Assembly: GCA_007679095.1 (NCBI GenBank)
Contig: VEFU01000004.1
Span: 62,001 to 126,000 of the forward strand
DNA length: 64,000 nucleotides
DNA from: Paenibacillus bovis
Lineage (GTDB): Bacteria; Bacillota; Bacilli; Bacillales; Bacillaceae_C
Reading direction: 5' to 3'
Each line of letters opens with the position of its first letter. Positions within the stretch are counted from its first letter, which is position 1. Below, piece by piece: positions 45,394 through 55,538 of the stretch. The position numbers were made by a program, and so were the translations under genes. The notes under the pieces were generated by a model. The model searched no databases. It was not told the origin of the DNA and saw only the letters and a list, made by a program, of their open reading frames with translations.

Positions 45394-47546
45394 TTTATAT
45401 TAATCAAGTTCTTCAATATACAGTAGATTCTAAACGTATCCGTGTGATTGAGATATATGATTCATGTGTGTATATCGTGGATATTGATGCAATTAGTTCC
45501 ATGCCTAAAAAAGAATTATACTCGAATTTGTTAACAGAGGTACAACAAGGAGAATTATTGATAATTAGTGATCCATTTGCAAAGGGAGTAATAGATAGCG
45601 AGCTAACTAATCAACAAATACAAAAACGAGAAGAAGGTTGGTCTATCATTCAACAATATTGTTTTCCTCACCTGAAAACTTTATTTCAAAAAAAAGGAAG
45701 AGAGCAGAAAATAAAAGAAATTGCAGAGGAAAGTGGAACAAGCCCTACTAAAATAAAGAAACTTCTTAGTCGATATTGGCAGCGTGGTATGAATAAAAAT
45801 GCTATGATCCCTGATTATATTAACTCTGGTGGTAGAGGAAAAGAAAAAACATTAACGAAAGAAAAAGTAGGTCGTCCAAGAAGGGTAACTGTTAGTGGAG
45901 AATATCAAACAGGTATTAATATCACTGAAGAAGTGAAGTTGCAGTTTGAACATGCAATTAACAAGTATTATCGAAAAATAAATAATTATTCTTTAAATGA
46001 TGTTTATCATTTTATTTTACGCGATTTTTATTCAGATCGTTATAAAGAGAATGGTAAAATGAAGTATCGTGTATGGGAAGCGAATCGGATACCCTCTTAC
46101 CATCAGTTTTACTATTGGTTTAAAAAGTTAGAAGATCCAAAAAAGGATATTCAATTTCGCAAAAGTGCAAAAGAATATGAGTTGAAATATCGTCCTCTTT
46201 TAAGTAATTCAAAGTCAGAAACGAATGGTCCGGGTACTCGTTTTCAAATTGATGCTACAATTGCAGATATTTATTTGGTAAGTTCACTTGATAGAAATAG
46301 AATCATTGGTCGCCCTGTAATATATGCTGTAATGGATGTCTACTCACGAATTATAACAGGTTTATATGTTGGTTTAGAAGGACCTTCATGGTTAGGGGCA
46401 ATGATGGCATTAGATAATATGGTAGCTGATAAAGTAGAATTTTGTAAGCAATATAATATTGATATTGAGGAAGAACAATGGCCGACGCATCACTTGCCTG
46501 AAATTATTATTGCTGACCGTGGGGAATTTGAGGGCTATTCTGTAGAAAACTTAATTAATAACCTAAACATTATAATTGAAAATACAACAGCTTATCGTGG
46601 TGATTTAAAAGGGATTGTGGAACGTAAATTCCGTACACTGAATGGAAAAGTAAAACAAAAGGCTCCGGGAGCTATTCAAAAGGAATATCGTGAGCGTGGA
46701 GATCGGGACTATCGGTTGGATGCAACATTAAATCTTAAAGAATTTACAGCAGTTATTATCACATTAGTATTACATCACAATCATAAAATTATTGAAAAAT
46801 ATCCTATGGAAAAGGAAATGATTGCTGATAATATTGTGCCTACACCGATTAATCTTTGGAATTGGGGGATTAAAAATCGTAAAGGTAGATTAAGAACGGT
46901 TGATCGTAATATTTTACGATTGAATGTATTACCGCGAGAGAAAGCAACAATTTCGAGAGCTGGTATTAAGTTTAAAAACTTGTTATACGGTTCAAGACAG
47001 GCAATAGAAGAACAATGGTATATAAAATTAAAAAATAGAAGTATTGAAATAGTTTATGATCCTCGCAATGTAGAGAAAATTTATATTCCACATGACTACG
47101 GTATAGACTTTGAAACCTGTACGTTACTTGAACCGAGTCAACAGTATAAGTCTGACTTCTTAGAGGAAATTATTTTCCAACAGCAATTAAGAAACGAACT
47201 TGAGGAAATTGAACGCTCTAATCAAGTGCAACTAACGATTAATACTGACACAATGCTAGAAGATATCATTAATAAAGCTAAAAAGAAGAAAAAGCAATCA
47301 CAGCATCAACCTACAAGTAAGAGAGAAAAGCTAGCATCTATTAGAGATAATAAAGCTATAGAAAAGGAACTTCACCGTCAACTAGAACAATTTGATTTAG
47401 AGTCTGAACTAGTCGATCAAAAAGGCTCAGTGATTGATTTTGCAACAAAAGGAAAAATCGAAGAAGATACACCGAAAAAATCATCCTCACGTTTAATGGA
47501 TAAATTACGAAAAAAGCGAGATGAGGAATTTGAAAAAGATAAATAA
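45390..47546 (+). CDS. tnsB: Tn7-like transposase subunit TnsB (DDE)
   Basis: Recognises the ends and performs 3' strand cleavage and joining. 718 aa. A basic N-terminal DNA-binding part with HTH-like segments precedes the RNase H-fold core with D288 (FQIDAT), D376 (IIADRG) and E411 (GIVERK), a DD-35-E triad. The charged C-terminal tail is expected to contact TnsC. Overlaps tnsA by 4 nt and tnsC by 26 nt. Confidence 0.95.
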   Translation: MIYINQVLQYTVDSKRIRVIEIYDSCVYIVDIDAISSMPKKELYSNLLTEVQQGELLIISDPFAKGVIDSELTNQQIQKREEGWSIIQQYCFPHLKTLFQKKGREQKIKEIAEESGTSPTKIKKLLSRYWQRGMNKNAMIPDYINSGGRGKEKTLTKEKVGRPRRVTVSGEYQTGINITEEVKLQFEHAINKYYRKINNYSLNDVYHFILRDFYSDRYKENGKMKYRVWEANRIPSYHQFYYWFKKLEDPKKDIQFRKSAKEYELKYRPLLSNSKSETNGPGTRFQIDATIADIYLVSSLDRNRIIGRPVIYAVMDVYSRIITGLYVGLEGPSWLGAMMALDNMVADKVEFCKQYNIDIEEEQWPTHHLPEIIIADRGEFEGYSVENLINNLNIIIENTTAYRGDLKGIVERKFRTLNGKVKQKAPGAIQKEYRERGDRDYRLDATLNLKEFTAVIITLVLHHNHKIIEKYPMEKEMIADNIVPTPINLWNWGIKNRKGRLRTVDRNILRLNVLPREKATISRAGIKFKNLLYGSRQAIEEQWYIKLKNRSIEIVYDPRNVEKIYIPHDYGIDFETCTLLEPSQQYKSDFLEEIIFQQQLRNELEEIERSNQVQLTINTDTMLEDIINKAKKKKKQSQHQPTSKREKLASIRDNKAIEKELHRQLEQFDLESELVDQKGSVIDFATKGKIEEDTPKKSSSRLMDKLRKKRDEEFEKDK

Positions 47547-49209
47547 TCTAGTTCTAAAAGGTGACTTTGAAGAAGCTGATTATAAGGAACAAGATTTGTC
47601 CGAGTATAGTAATAACCCATTTATAGAAGCCCTTCCACCGATTTTTAGCGAAGATGATGTGCTAGAAAGATTTATGGTCACACCACGCATTACTGAGCAA
47701 GATAAACTAAGTGAAACGAATATCCGATACCATGTAATGAAACGTATTAAGAATTTCATTCAACCATTGCCCATTCATTTTGAAGTAGAACGTCGTTTAT
47801 CAACTTTAATTCGCAGAGGATACTTAGCCCGTAATCCTTTAGACAAATCCTTTTTTGAACGTATTCGGGTGTTGCATGAGTTACGTGAAGATGAAAAAGA
47901 GGCTCATAAATATATTGAAGAACGTATCAACTATATTCGTTCTACAGCAGATAGCTTGGCAATTATTGGCATTTCTGGTATTGGCAAAACAACTGCGATT
48001 GAGCGATTGTTATCAATGTATCCCCAAGTCATAAAGCATGAATTATACAAAGTTCAGTTTTTTAATCGTACTCAAATTGTTTGGTTAAAAATAGATTGTC
48101 CTTATGATGGAAGCTTATCAACATTATGCAAAAGTTTTTTTAAAGCGATTGATGATTTGTTAGGTACTCACTATTTGGAGAAGTTTGGGTATTTCCAACG
48201 AGTGACATCAACAATGCTATTGTATATGACTTCACTTGCAAGTTTATATGGTATTGGTGTGTTGGTCATTGATGAACTCCAGCATCTCTTAAATTCCAAA
48301 CACGAACAGGAAGAAATGTTGAACTTCTTTGTCACATTATCCAATACAGTAGGAATCCCAACGGTATTAATTGGAACCTCGAAAGCACAACTATTATTTA
48401 AAGGAAACTTCCGCCAAGCACGTCGGGCTGCAAGTGATGGATCGATTATTTGGGATCGAATGGCTGAAGATAGTGAGGAATGGGAATTTTTTTTAGAAAC
48501 ACTTTGGAATATACAGTGTTTAAAAGAACACACAGAGTTGTCTGACGAGCTTAAAAAGGCTTTTTATGATGAGTGTCAAGGCATTACTGCAGTGGCTGTG
48601 AATTTATTTATTCTTGCACAAGAACGAGTGTTATTTGATGAAACGAATATAGATGAAAAAATAACGCCACAGGTGCTAAGACAAACAGCAAAAGTAGATA
48701 TGAAAATTATCCAGCCAATGCTTAATGCTATTCGTAAAAATAATATAAAAGCGATGTACAAATATGAGGATATTATGATTAATCTTGACGATCTTATGAT
48801 TAATCATAAGAAAGGTACTGAATATGAAGGTAGAGTTAAAGATGCGATGAAAGAGCGCTTAAACACATTAAATTATAAGCGTCGTGATACGATTGAAAAT
48901 TTAAGTGTTGAAGTATCTGCATTGGGAATTTTTAATGCTTTGGATGCAAATGATATACGGAAATTAGTAACAAAGGTCGTTGAAAAACAACCAATTGATA
49001 TTGAATATAATCAATTGAAGCTGCTCGCTATCCAACAGGCTATGGAAATGAATCAAAAACAGCTTCAGAAGGTTACTTCAAAAGAAAAACAATTGAGCAA
49101 TTTGCCGTTACTAGCTATTAGAGAAAAAGCTTTGGCAAAGAAAAAACATCCATATGATTATTTAAAACAAAGTAACTTTATTCGAGATCCAATTAGTGAA
49201 CTATTCTAA
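47521..49209 (+). CDS. tnsC: Tn7-like AAA+ regulator TnsC
   Basis: ATP-dependent matchmaker between target selector and transposase. 562 aa. Walker A GISGIGKTT (G150-T158, K156), Walker B VLVIDE (D251, E252), and a sensor-like VLIGTSKA. N- and C-terminal extensions would bind TnsD and TnsA/B. Start inside the tnsB 3' end; weak ribosome site, suggesting coupling. Confidence 0.93.
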   Translation: MRNLKKINNLVLKGDFEEADYKEQDLSEYSNNPFIEALPPIFSEDDVLERFMVTPRITEQDKLSETNIRYHVMKRIKNFIQPLPIHFEVERRLSTLIRRGYLARNPLDKSFFERIRVLHELREDEKEAHKYIEERINYIRSTADSLAIIGISGIGKTTAIERLLSMYPQVIKHELYKVQFFNRTQIVWLKIDCPYDGSLSTLCKSFFKAIDDLLGTHYLEKFGYFQRVTSTMLLYMTSLASLYGIGVLVIDELQHLLNSKHEQEEMLNFFVTLSNTVGIPTVLIGTSKAQLLFKGNFRQARRAASDGSIIWDRMAEDSEEWEFFLETLWNIQCLKEHTELSDELKKAFYDECQGITAVAVNLFILAQERVLFDETNIDEKITPQVLRQTAKVDMKIIQPMLNAIRKNNIKAMYKYEDIMINLDDLMINHKKGTEYEGRVKDAMKERLNTLNYKRRDTIENLSVEVSALGIFNALDANDIRKLVTKVVEKQPIDIEYNQLKLLAIQQAMEMNQKQLQKVTSKEKQLSNLPLLAIREKALAKKKHPYDYLKQSNFIRDPISELF

Positions 49210-49243
49210 CAGAAATCCTTTTGAACAATAGAAGGTGATCAAT

Positions 49244-51274
49244 TTGCTCCCGTTTTTTACAGATCCTTACCCTGATGAGTTGATCTATTCTGCTATCAGC
49301 CGATTTCATTTTTATAGTGGTAATACAAGTTTTGTAGAAACATTAGAGGAATTATTCCAAAGTCGAAGTCTTGTACCGAGTATAGAGTTTGGGAGTCATT
49401 TCTCTATATTGGTGCAAAATTTGGGAAGTAACTATTCAGTTGAGAGCTTATTAGCTCAAAATACCATATATCCGTATTTCGCTCCATTTATTACGATTGA
49501 GCGTCATAAGAAATTGTTTGAAGATGTCAGTACAAATGGACAAGGTATACATGGGAGATTGGGAATTTCAGGTGGTAAAATTAGTAGAAAACAAGGATTA
49601 TTTTATTGTTCAAAGTGCGCTAACAACGATATTAATATATTCGGTGAACCATATGTTCACCGTGAGCATCAGCTTCAAGGTATTGATTATTGTCCACACC
49701 ATGAATTGACACTGAAAATGTATCCTGTTGATTACAGAGAATTTAGCAGAAATGGGTACATAAGATTTGATAGAAGACAAATGGATTTATCTGAATTACA
49801 GGAGATTGAATCCTGTGAATTCAAAGAGGTACAAGTTAAGTTAGCCAAAATGGCTTATCGATTACTGCAAATACCAATCAACCAATTTAGCATCGAAAAA
49901 GTCTTTAAAAAGTATAGAACGCTCTTGAGGGAAAATAACTGGTTAATGACAAATACTAGACTAAAAAGAGAAGAACTTTTCAGAGCCTTTATATCAAAGT
50001 TTCCACAAGGTTTTTTAGAAAAGTATGAGTCACCATTAAGGATTGAAGGACAAAACCAATGGTTGCAAATAATGCTTACTAATTATTCGAGAAATAGTGT
50101 ACACCCATTTCGTCATTTGCTTTTACTATATTTCTTTGACCAAGATATAGATTCGTTTTTTCAAATAAAAGAGGATGATGGCCCATTCGGGAGTGGTCCG
50201 TGGCCTTGTTTAAATAAGGCTGCCAAGCATTATAAAGATTTGGTAATATCAGAGGTGAAAATAAAAACAAGAGATAAAGTTCTTGTTGGTAATTTTTCAT
50301 GTTCATGTGGTTTTGAATATACAAGGATAGGCCCGGATAAGAGTGAGGAAGATAAATGGAGTAAAAGCCGTATAACAGCCTATGGTAATACATGGGAGGA
50401 AAAGTTTGAAGGTTTAGTAAATATGGGCGTAAGTCGTAAAAAAATTGCCCTAGAGCTAGATGTAAGTTTAAAGACAGTGTATAATCGAATAGCCCTTCAA
50501 AAAACATCTCCGGAACTTACTGAAAAATATCGTAAAGAATTATTAGAGTGGAGAGAGCAATTCCCGAATTCTAATCGAAAGCAATTTCAAATGGAGTTAA
50601 AGAAAACTTTTACATATTTATATAATCACGATAGAGAATGGCTTGATGCCAATTTCCCTTCAAAACGTGATACCCTTCATACACCGAATAATTCAAATAT
50701 TACTTTGAAAAATAATACTGAAAACCGTATTGAATACTATCGTTCCTTGATATTAAATGCAATAAAGGAATGCCCTGATGTTACAAGAACACAGCTAAGT
50801 CAAAAATTCCAAAGAGCATATAAGTACCTATCTGAAACTGATAAAGAATGGTTCGATGCTAATATACCTCAGACACGTCAGGCCACAACGATAACAAATG
50901 CAACCGACTGGGAACTGCGCGATCAAGAGTATTACCAAAAGATAAAGGAAATTTATCCCGAATTAATGGCATTAGAAAAGCCGGTTAGAATTACAGGTAC
51001 ATTCTTTAGCAAACGATTAAATATATTCAATCTTGCAATAAAAAGTTATGTGGAAAAATTACCAAAGACGAACAAGTTACTTAATGAAATTACAGAAACA
51101 GTTCAAGAGTTTCGAATTCGGCGTTGTTGCCTAGTGATAGATCAAATGTTGGAAGAAGATAATTGCGTAAGATTTGAGAAATTGAGGGAATCTTGTGCAA
51201 TAGAAACTAAGAATTTTAAAAAAATAAAACCTTACTTAGAGGAATATATAAGTAAGTGGCAAAAAAAGAATTAA
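49244..51274 (+). CDS. tnsD: Target selector TnsD (TniQ family)
   Basis: Sequence-specific DNA-binding protein that directs insertion into a fixed attachment site. 676 aa. TniQ N-terminal domain (LPFFTDPYPDELIYSAISRF), zinc site C122-x2-C125 .. C150-x2-H153, then an HTH-like segment (VNMGVSRKKIALELDVSLKTVYNRI) and long C-terminal repeats each containing a DREWLDANFP-like stretch. TTG 49244 is preferred to GTG 49235 because GAAGGTGATC overlaps the latter. The large C-terminal part marks a TnsD rather than a short CRISPR-type TniQ. Confidence 0.93.
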   Translation: MLPFFTDPYPDELIYSAISRFHFYSGNTSFVETLEELFQSRSLVPSIEFGSHFSILVQNLGSNYSVESLLAQNTIYPYFAPFITIERHKKLFEDVSTNGQGIHGRLGISGGKISRKQGLFYCSKCANNDINIFGEPYVHREHQLQGIDYCPHHELTLKMYPVDYREFSRNGYIRFDRRQMDLSELQEIESCEFKEVQVKLAKMAYRLLQIPINQFSIEKVFKKYRTLLRENNWLMTNTRLKREELFRAFISKFPQGFLEKYESPLRIEGQNQWLQIMLTNYSRNSVHPFRHLLLLYFFDQDIDSFFQIKEDDGPFGSGPWPCLNKAAKHYKDLVISEVKIKTRDKVLVGNFSCSCGFEYTRIGPDKSEEDKWSKSRITAYGNTWEEKFEGLVNMGVSRKKIALELDVSLKTVYNRIALQKTSPELTEKYRKELLEWREQFPNSNRKQFQMELKKTFTYLYNHDREWLDANFPSKRDTLHTPNNSNITLKNNTENRIEYYRSLILNAIKECPDVTRTQLSQKFQRAYKYLSETDKEWFDANIPQTRQATTITNATDWELRDQEYYQKIKEIYPELMALEKPVRITGTFFSKRLNIFNLAIKSYVEKLPKTNKLLNEITETVQEFRIRRCCLVIDQMLEEDNCVRFEKLRESCAIETKNFKKIKPYLEEYISKWQKKN

Positions 51275-51360
51275 TAAAAAGAGAAAAGGTGTTATAGTGT
51301 TCGCCCCAAATTACATTAATTTTTGTTCCACAAAACGGGTCATTATATGTAGTATACCAA

Positions 51361-51399
51361 AGCGTAGTATTTAACGTTAATAACGTTAAATACTACGCT
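51361..51399. repeat. 39-bp palindrome downstream of tnsD
   Basis: Two perfect 19-bp arms (51361-51379 and 51381-51399; core TTAACGTTAATAACGTTAA) around a single base. As RNA it forms a very stable hairpin followed by CTCTCTTTGTTT, a weak U-tract, so it may end the tns transcript; as DNA it could be a protein-binding or cruciform site. Confidence 0.75.
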
Positions 51400-51508
51400 C
51401 TCTTTGTTTAAAGGGTAGGCAAGGAAACTTGTCTCTAATTTCAACTGTTTTGTGAATGCCCATTTACACTATCCTATGCACTTTACATGCTGTAATATAG
51501 TTGTTATT

Positions 51509-51571
51509 ATGTATGTTAGTAATAACTTACAAAATATTGCGCTATAAATGATAGTTATTACTAACATACAT
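51509..51571. promoter_or_regulatory. Spaced 19-bp inverted repeat, candidate TetR operator of the exporter operon
   Basis: ATGTATGTTAGTAATAACT (51509-51527) and its exact complement (51553-51571) flank 25 bp that include TATAAAT (51543-51549), a possible -10. The right arm ends 9 nt before the ribosome site AGAGGTGG. Such placement suggests control by the TetR-type protein encoded at the end of this operon. Confidence 0.6.
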
Positions 51572-51595
51572 TACAAAAAGAGGTGGCACTTAACT

Positions 51596-53362
51596 ATGTT
51601 AAAAAGGCTTGCTAAATTACTAACAAAATTTCCAATGAAGTCCATCGTTATTACGGTTATCGTTGTGGTTTTACTGGTCTTTGGCGTTGGAAATGTATTT
51701 ATGGCTACAGGAAATGATACGTTAGTTAAGAGTAGTACAGATGTATATAAAGATAACCTGATGTTAGAAAAGGAATTTGGCGGGGAGTCCATTATTGTAC
51801 TTTATGAATCCGAACAACTACTAACCCCAAAAGTTTTGGACCATATGAAGGGTCTAGAGGATGCTTTACAAACAAGTGATTCCATTTATAGTGTTTTAAG
51901 TCCTGTCACTCTTGTAGAAGAAATTGCAAATAAGCAGGGTGATAAATTCCAAGAGGGCATAGAGGAAATTATTGAAGGATTAGACACAATGGGAACCAAA
52001 CTAATTGAAATTGGCTTTGAAATGGAGGGAAAAGCTGAAAGTAATCAGGAATTAAAATTTCCAGAGCAAAAGGATTTAGAAATCCCAGATTTAGGTGGCA
52101 TAGATCTGCCGGAATTTAAAAGATACAATCTTCCTGAATCAGATAAACCCGAATTACCGAAATTTGGAACCTCGGAACTTCCAGATATAGAAGGACAACT
52201 TGATGAATTAAATAAAGGATTTTCTCAGTTGATTCAGGCACAGGAAAACTTGGGTGGTGGTATGGAAGAGTTAATTAATGGCTATGTCCAATTTGAAATG
52301 CAAACGAAACACTTAGCTGAAAATCTAAGTAATTTAGCTACACAAATGAAAGAAAACCCAGAACAAGCTAAACAGTTACAAGAAGCTAGTGAAGAATTAA
52401 ATAATCTTTCAGTACAAATGGGACAAATATCAGAAAATACAGCTCAACTTCCGGAGGTTCCTAAGCAGACAATCAGCGGGCTTCAAACAATGCAAGAAAA
52501 ATTAAGTGAACAACTAAAAGAACAAAAGAAACAGCAAGAACAAATGAAAGAGAAACTACAGCAAGAGCAAGCCAAAAAAGAAGAGCAGATGAAACAAGAA
52601 ATGGAACAGCAAATTGCTAAAAAACAAGATGAATTAAAAGAGAAAATGCTTGCTCAACAGAATGAAAAAGAAAAGGAAATGCAAGAATTCAAGAAAGAAA
52701 TGCAAAGTAAAATGGATAAACAAGCCACAGATTTAGGTAAATTGGCTGAAGGTTTAACGGAGATGGGCAATAATTTATTATCTATAAGTGAAAATATGAG
52801 AACTATTCAAGGCTACTCGGATATTATGACACCGGGAATACCGACAAAACAAAAAACACTTGATAACATCATTTATGAAGATGGTAAACTTCGGTCAATG
52901 TTTAAAGAAGTCATTGTAGATGATAAGCATATGATCATGATGATACGGTTTAAAGGAGATACAACAGATGTTGAGAAAAGTGAAGTTATTTCCACAATCA
53001 ATGATTATTTAGATAAAGAAAAGATGGATAACGTAGAAATCATTGTTTCTGGTAAACCAGTACTTGATAATGCTATTCGCTCGTCTATGCAAGAAAGTAT
53101 TCAAAAAATGATGGGGCTTGCCTTGTTAATCATGGTTGTTGTTTTATTTATTGTCTTTAAGGTTCAATGGCGATTAATGCCTTTACTGACTGTACTTATT
53201 GCAGTAATTGGAACGGTGGGTTTAATGGGATGGTTAAAAATACCGATTACAATGGTATCTATGGCCGTTTTCCCTATTTTAATTGGGCTTGGTATCGACT
53301 ACGCCATTCAGTTTCAAAACCGTTATGCCGAAGAAATGCTAAAGGAGGATTCCGATGAATAA
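51596..53362 (+). CDS. MMPL/RND-family exporter, N-terminal half
   Basis: 588 aa. Membrane segment 1 (about 17-37), a very long extracytoplasmic region (about 40-490) with Pro-rich EIPDLGG/LPEFKR repeats and a Gln/Glu/Lys coiled coil (about 285-400), then membrane segments 2-4 ending in the MMPL motif GLGIDYAIQFQNRYAEE. It stops where a normal MMPL protein continues into segment 5. ATG 51596 has AGAGGTGG upstream; the frame from 51548 crosses the operator. The second half is the next ORF in another frame. Confidence 0.85.
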   Translation: MLKRLAKLLTKFPMKSIVITVIVVVLLVFGVGNVFMATGNDTLVKSSTDVYKDNLMLEKEFGGESIIVLYESEQLLTPKVLDHMKGLEDALQTSDSIYSVLSPVTLVEEIANKQGDKFQEGIEEIIEGLDTMGTKLIEIGFEMEGKAESNQELKFPEQKDLEIPDLGGIDLPEFKRYNLPESDKPELPKFGTSELPDIEGQLDELNKGFSQLIQAQENLGGGMEELINGYVQFEMQTKHLAENLSNLATQMKENPEQAKQLQEASEELNNLSVQMGQISENTAQLPEVPKQTISGLQTMQEKLSEQLKEQKKQQEQMKEKLQQEQAKKEEQMKQEMEQQIAKKQDELKEKMLAQQNEKEKEMQEFKKEMQSKMDKQATDLGKLAEGLTEMGNNLLSISENMRTIQGYSDIMTPGIPTKQKTLDNIIYEDGKLRSMFKEVIVDDKHMIMMIRFKGDTTDVEKSEVISTINDYLDKEKMDNVEIIVSGKPVLDNAIRSSMQESIQKMMGLALLIMVVVLFIVFKVQWRLMPLLTVLIAVIGTVGLMGWLKIPITMVSMAVFPILIGLGIDYAIQFQNRYAEEMLKEDSDE

Positions 53363-54755
53363 CAGCAAAAATAAAGCAAGGAAGAGTTTGCATAAAACAA
53401 TCACAAAGATGTTGCCAGCGGTATTCACTGCATTGGTTGCAACAGGGATAGGATTTGTCGCTCTTTACGCATCCCCAGTACCGATGATTCAAGACTTTGG
53501 TAAAATGTTAACGATTGGCTTAATTGTCAGCTTCATTCTTGGTATTTTTCTATTAATTCCAGTTTTATTCATTAGGGATTATTTCTTTGAAAATGCTAAA
53601 AAGATGAAGCAGCCAAAACATAATGAAAAAGAAACAGTTTCAAGAATGGACAGAGTACTAGATTGGATGACAGCAAGTGTTATTAAATTACGGTGGATCA
53701 TTATTGCATTAGCTGTTATCGCTGCTTCTTTTGGGATTTGGGTAGATCTTGATGCAGATGCAGAGACAGATGTGGAAACTTTCATGCCGCAAGACACACA
53801 GGAACTGAAAGATATTCACAAATTACGCGATGTTATGGGGACCACCGATCAAGTCTCTATTGTTTACGAAAGCGATGAACTTCTCACGGATGAAGTAATG
53901 AAATGGGTGAATAATCTAACAGAGACAATTGGCACGGAATTTCCTGATGTTGTGGTGGAAACAAAGTCAATTACAGACATTGTTAAACAAATAAATGATG
54001 GGGAGCTTCCCAAAGATGAATCATTTAGGGATCAAATTGCAGAAATTCCAAGTGAGCAATTAAAGCTTTTCCTAAATGAATCTGAAACAAAAGGTGTTAT
54101 AACAGTAGGAATCAAGCATTTAGAAGCAGAAAAGTTAAAACAATTTATTGATGACTTAGGCACTTATTTAGATAACAACGAATTGGATGCTGTTAAAACA
54201 ACCATTACGGGAAAGGCAGTATTGGATGTAGAAATGATTGAAGGGTTGACAACAGGTAGATATCAAATGACACTACTCGGTATGGGGCTTGTTTTCCTTA
54301 GTCTGCTCATTATTTATCGCCATCCAGTCAAAGCATTTATCCCATTGCTACCAATTATATTCATCGTTGGTTGGTCTGGATTGATTATGTACTTTTTAGA
54401 TATAAGTTACACTCCACTCACAGCAACACTAGGTGCATTGATTATCGGGATTGGTACAGAGTTTACCGTGTTAATTATGGAACGATTTTATGAAGAAAGA
54501 GAGAATGGTCTTCAAAGCAGGGAGGCAATCCAAACAACGATTACAAGTATTGGAAAGGCAATTTTCGCATCAGCCTTAACAACTATTGGTGGGTTTAGTG
54601 CGTTGCTCGTATCTGACTTTGTAATCTTGAATAACTTTGGTATGATGACCTTAATTAACATTTCACTTGCGCTATTTTCTACCTTTATTGTCATGCCACC
54701 GATCTTAATAATTTTGGATCGATTTATAAAGGTAAAGCAGGTAAAGAATATTTAG
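53355..54755 (+). CDS. MMPL/RND-family exporter, C-terminal half
   Basis: 466 aa. Begins with the loop after the first GxxxDY motif, continues with segments 5-6 (MLPAVFTALVATGIGFVAL), a second extracytoplasmic domain (about 120-285) and segments 7-12 with the second motif GIGTEFTVLIMERFYEE. Overlaps the first half by 8 nt; AAAGGAGG (53341-53348) is 6 nt before the ATG, so it can be translated on its own. The pair together equals one full transporter; a programmed or mutational +1 shift is the alternative. Confidence 0.85.
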   Translation: MNNSKNKARKSLHKTITKMLPAVFTALVATGIGFVALYASPVPMIQDFGKMLTIGLIVSFILGIFLLIPVLFIRDYFFENAKKMKQPKHNEKETVSRMDRVLDWMTASVIKLRWIIIALAVIAASFGIWVDLDADAETDVETFMPQDTQELKDIHKLRDVMGTTDQVSIVYESDELLTDEVMKWVNNLTETIGTEFPDVVVETKSITDIVKQINDGELPKDESFRDQIAEIPSEQLKLFLNESETKGVITVGIKHLEAEKLKQFIDDLGTYLDNNELDAVKTTITGKAVLDVEMIEGLTTGRYQMTLLGMGLVFLSLLIIYRHPVKAFIPLLPIIFIVGWSGLIMYFLDISYTPLTATLGALIIGIGTEFTVLIMERFYEERENGLQSREAIQTTITSIGKAIFASALTTIGGFSALLVSDFVILNNFGMMTLINISLALFSTFIVMPPILIILDRFIKVKQVKNI

Positions 54756-54807
54756 TAACCCCATTACAAGAAAAATATCTTATGAAATATAATGAAGGTG
54801 ATAAGAC

Positions 54808-55389
54808 TTGCGTGATGTAACAGAACGAATAATTAAAGGTGCAATTTCAGTTTTTATTAAAAAAGGATTGCAAGCAACTACACAGGAAGTAGCAAAAGAA
54901 GCAGACGTTGCAGAGGTAACATTATATCGGAGGTATTCTACTAAGGAGAACCTTTTTATTACAGTTATTAAAAGCGTCTTAGAGAAAAAATTTCATTCTC
55001 GTATTTTTGAAATGGCAAAAGAAGAAGAAACTGAGGTGTTTTTAATGAATATTATTGAGGATAGATTGGATATTTTGTCTAAAAACTATGATTTGGTAAG
55101 AATGCTGTTATCTGAAAGTTTAAGAGGTAATTTAACAAATGAAATTAATTTACCTTATATAATTTTTTCAAGTCTGCAAAAGGGTCTGGAAAGTCATTTC
55201 GAGCTTAAAGGTCAATCAGTGGACACGGAATTCTATGCAAGACAGTTGGGTGGGATATTTTTAAGCTATGTTGTACTGCCTAATGGGAAACCATTCAACG
55301 AACTAAGTAATCAGGATAAAAAGGATATAGCAAGGAAATATGCAAAATCAATACTTGCAACGATACAGGATAGCAAAACTGAATTATAG
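54808..55389 (+). CDS. TetR/AcrR-family transcriptional regulator
   Basis: 193 aa. N-terminal helix-turn-helix (ATTQEVAKEADVAEVTLYRRYSTKENLF) with an unrelated ligand-binding C-terminal domain. TTG start behind GAAGGTGAT, 52 nt after the exporter, same strand, so probably one operon and autoregulated through the inverted repeat at 51509-51571. Ligand unknown. Confidence 0.9.
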   Translation: MRDVTERIIKGAISVFIKKGLQATTQEVAKEADVAEVTLYRRYSTKENLFITVIKSVLEKKFHSRIFEMAKEEETEVFLMNIIEDRLDILSKNYDLVRMLLSESLRGNLTNEINLPYIIFSSLQKGLESHFELKGQSVDTEFYARQLGGIFLSYVVLPNGKPFNELSNQDKKDIARKYAKSILATIQDSKTEL

Positions 55390-55487
55390 CGAATTGAAAG
55401 TAAAGTCCCATATAGCATAGCAAATAGAATAGAAAGTTTCGCTGGGTACTATATTTATAAATGGCCCTATCTAACAGGCATGTTTCA

Positions 55488-55538
55488 AAAGACTATGGAA
55501 GAAAGTTGATAAATAATCCCCTTCCATAGTCTTTATCA
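55488..55538 (+). terminator. Terminator-like hairpin after tetR
   Basis: AAAGACTATGGAAG (55488-55501) pairs with CTTCCATAGTCTTT (55521-55534), 19-nt loop. The rest of 55390-55673 shows no gene. Confidence 0.7.

Larger units (their letters stand above)
51275..51595. other. 321-bp spacer between tnsD and cargo
   Basis: No gene. It contains a 39-bp near-perfect palindrome (51361-51399) and a 19-bp spaced inverted repeat (51509-51571) described separately. Confidence 0.8.

Noticed and set aside
50079-50507. 142-aa minus-strand frame within tnsD
   Set aside because: Shadow frame of a clearly coding gene with no ribosome site and no family resemblance.
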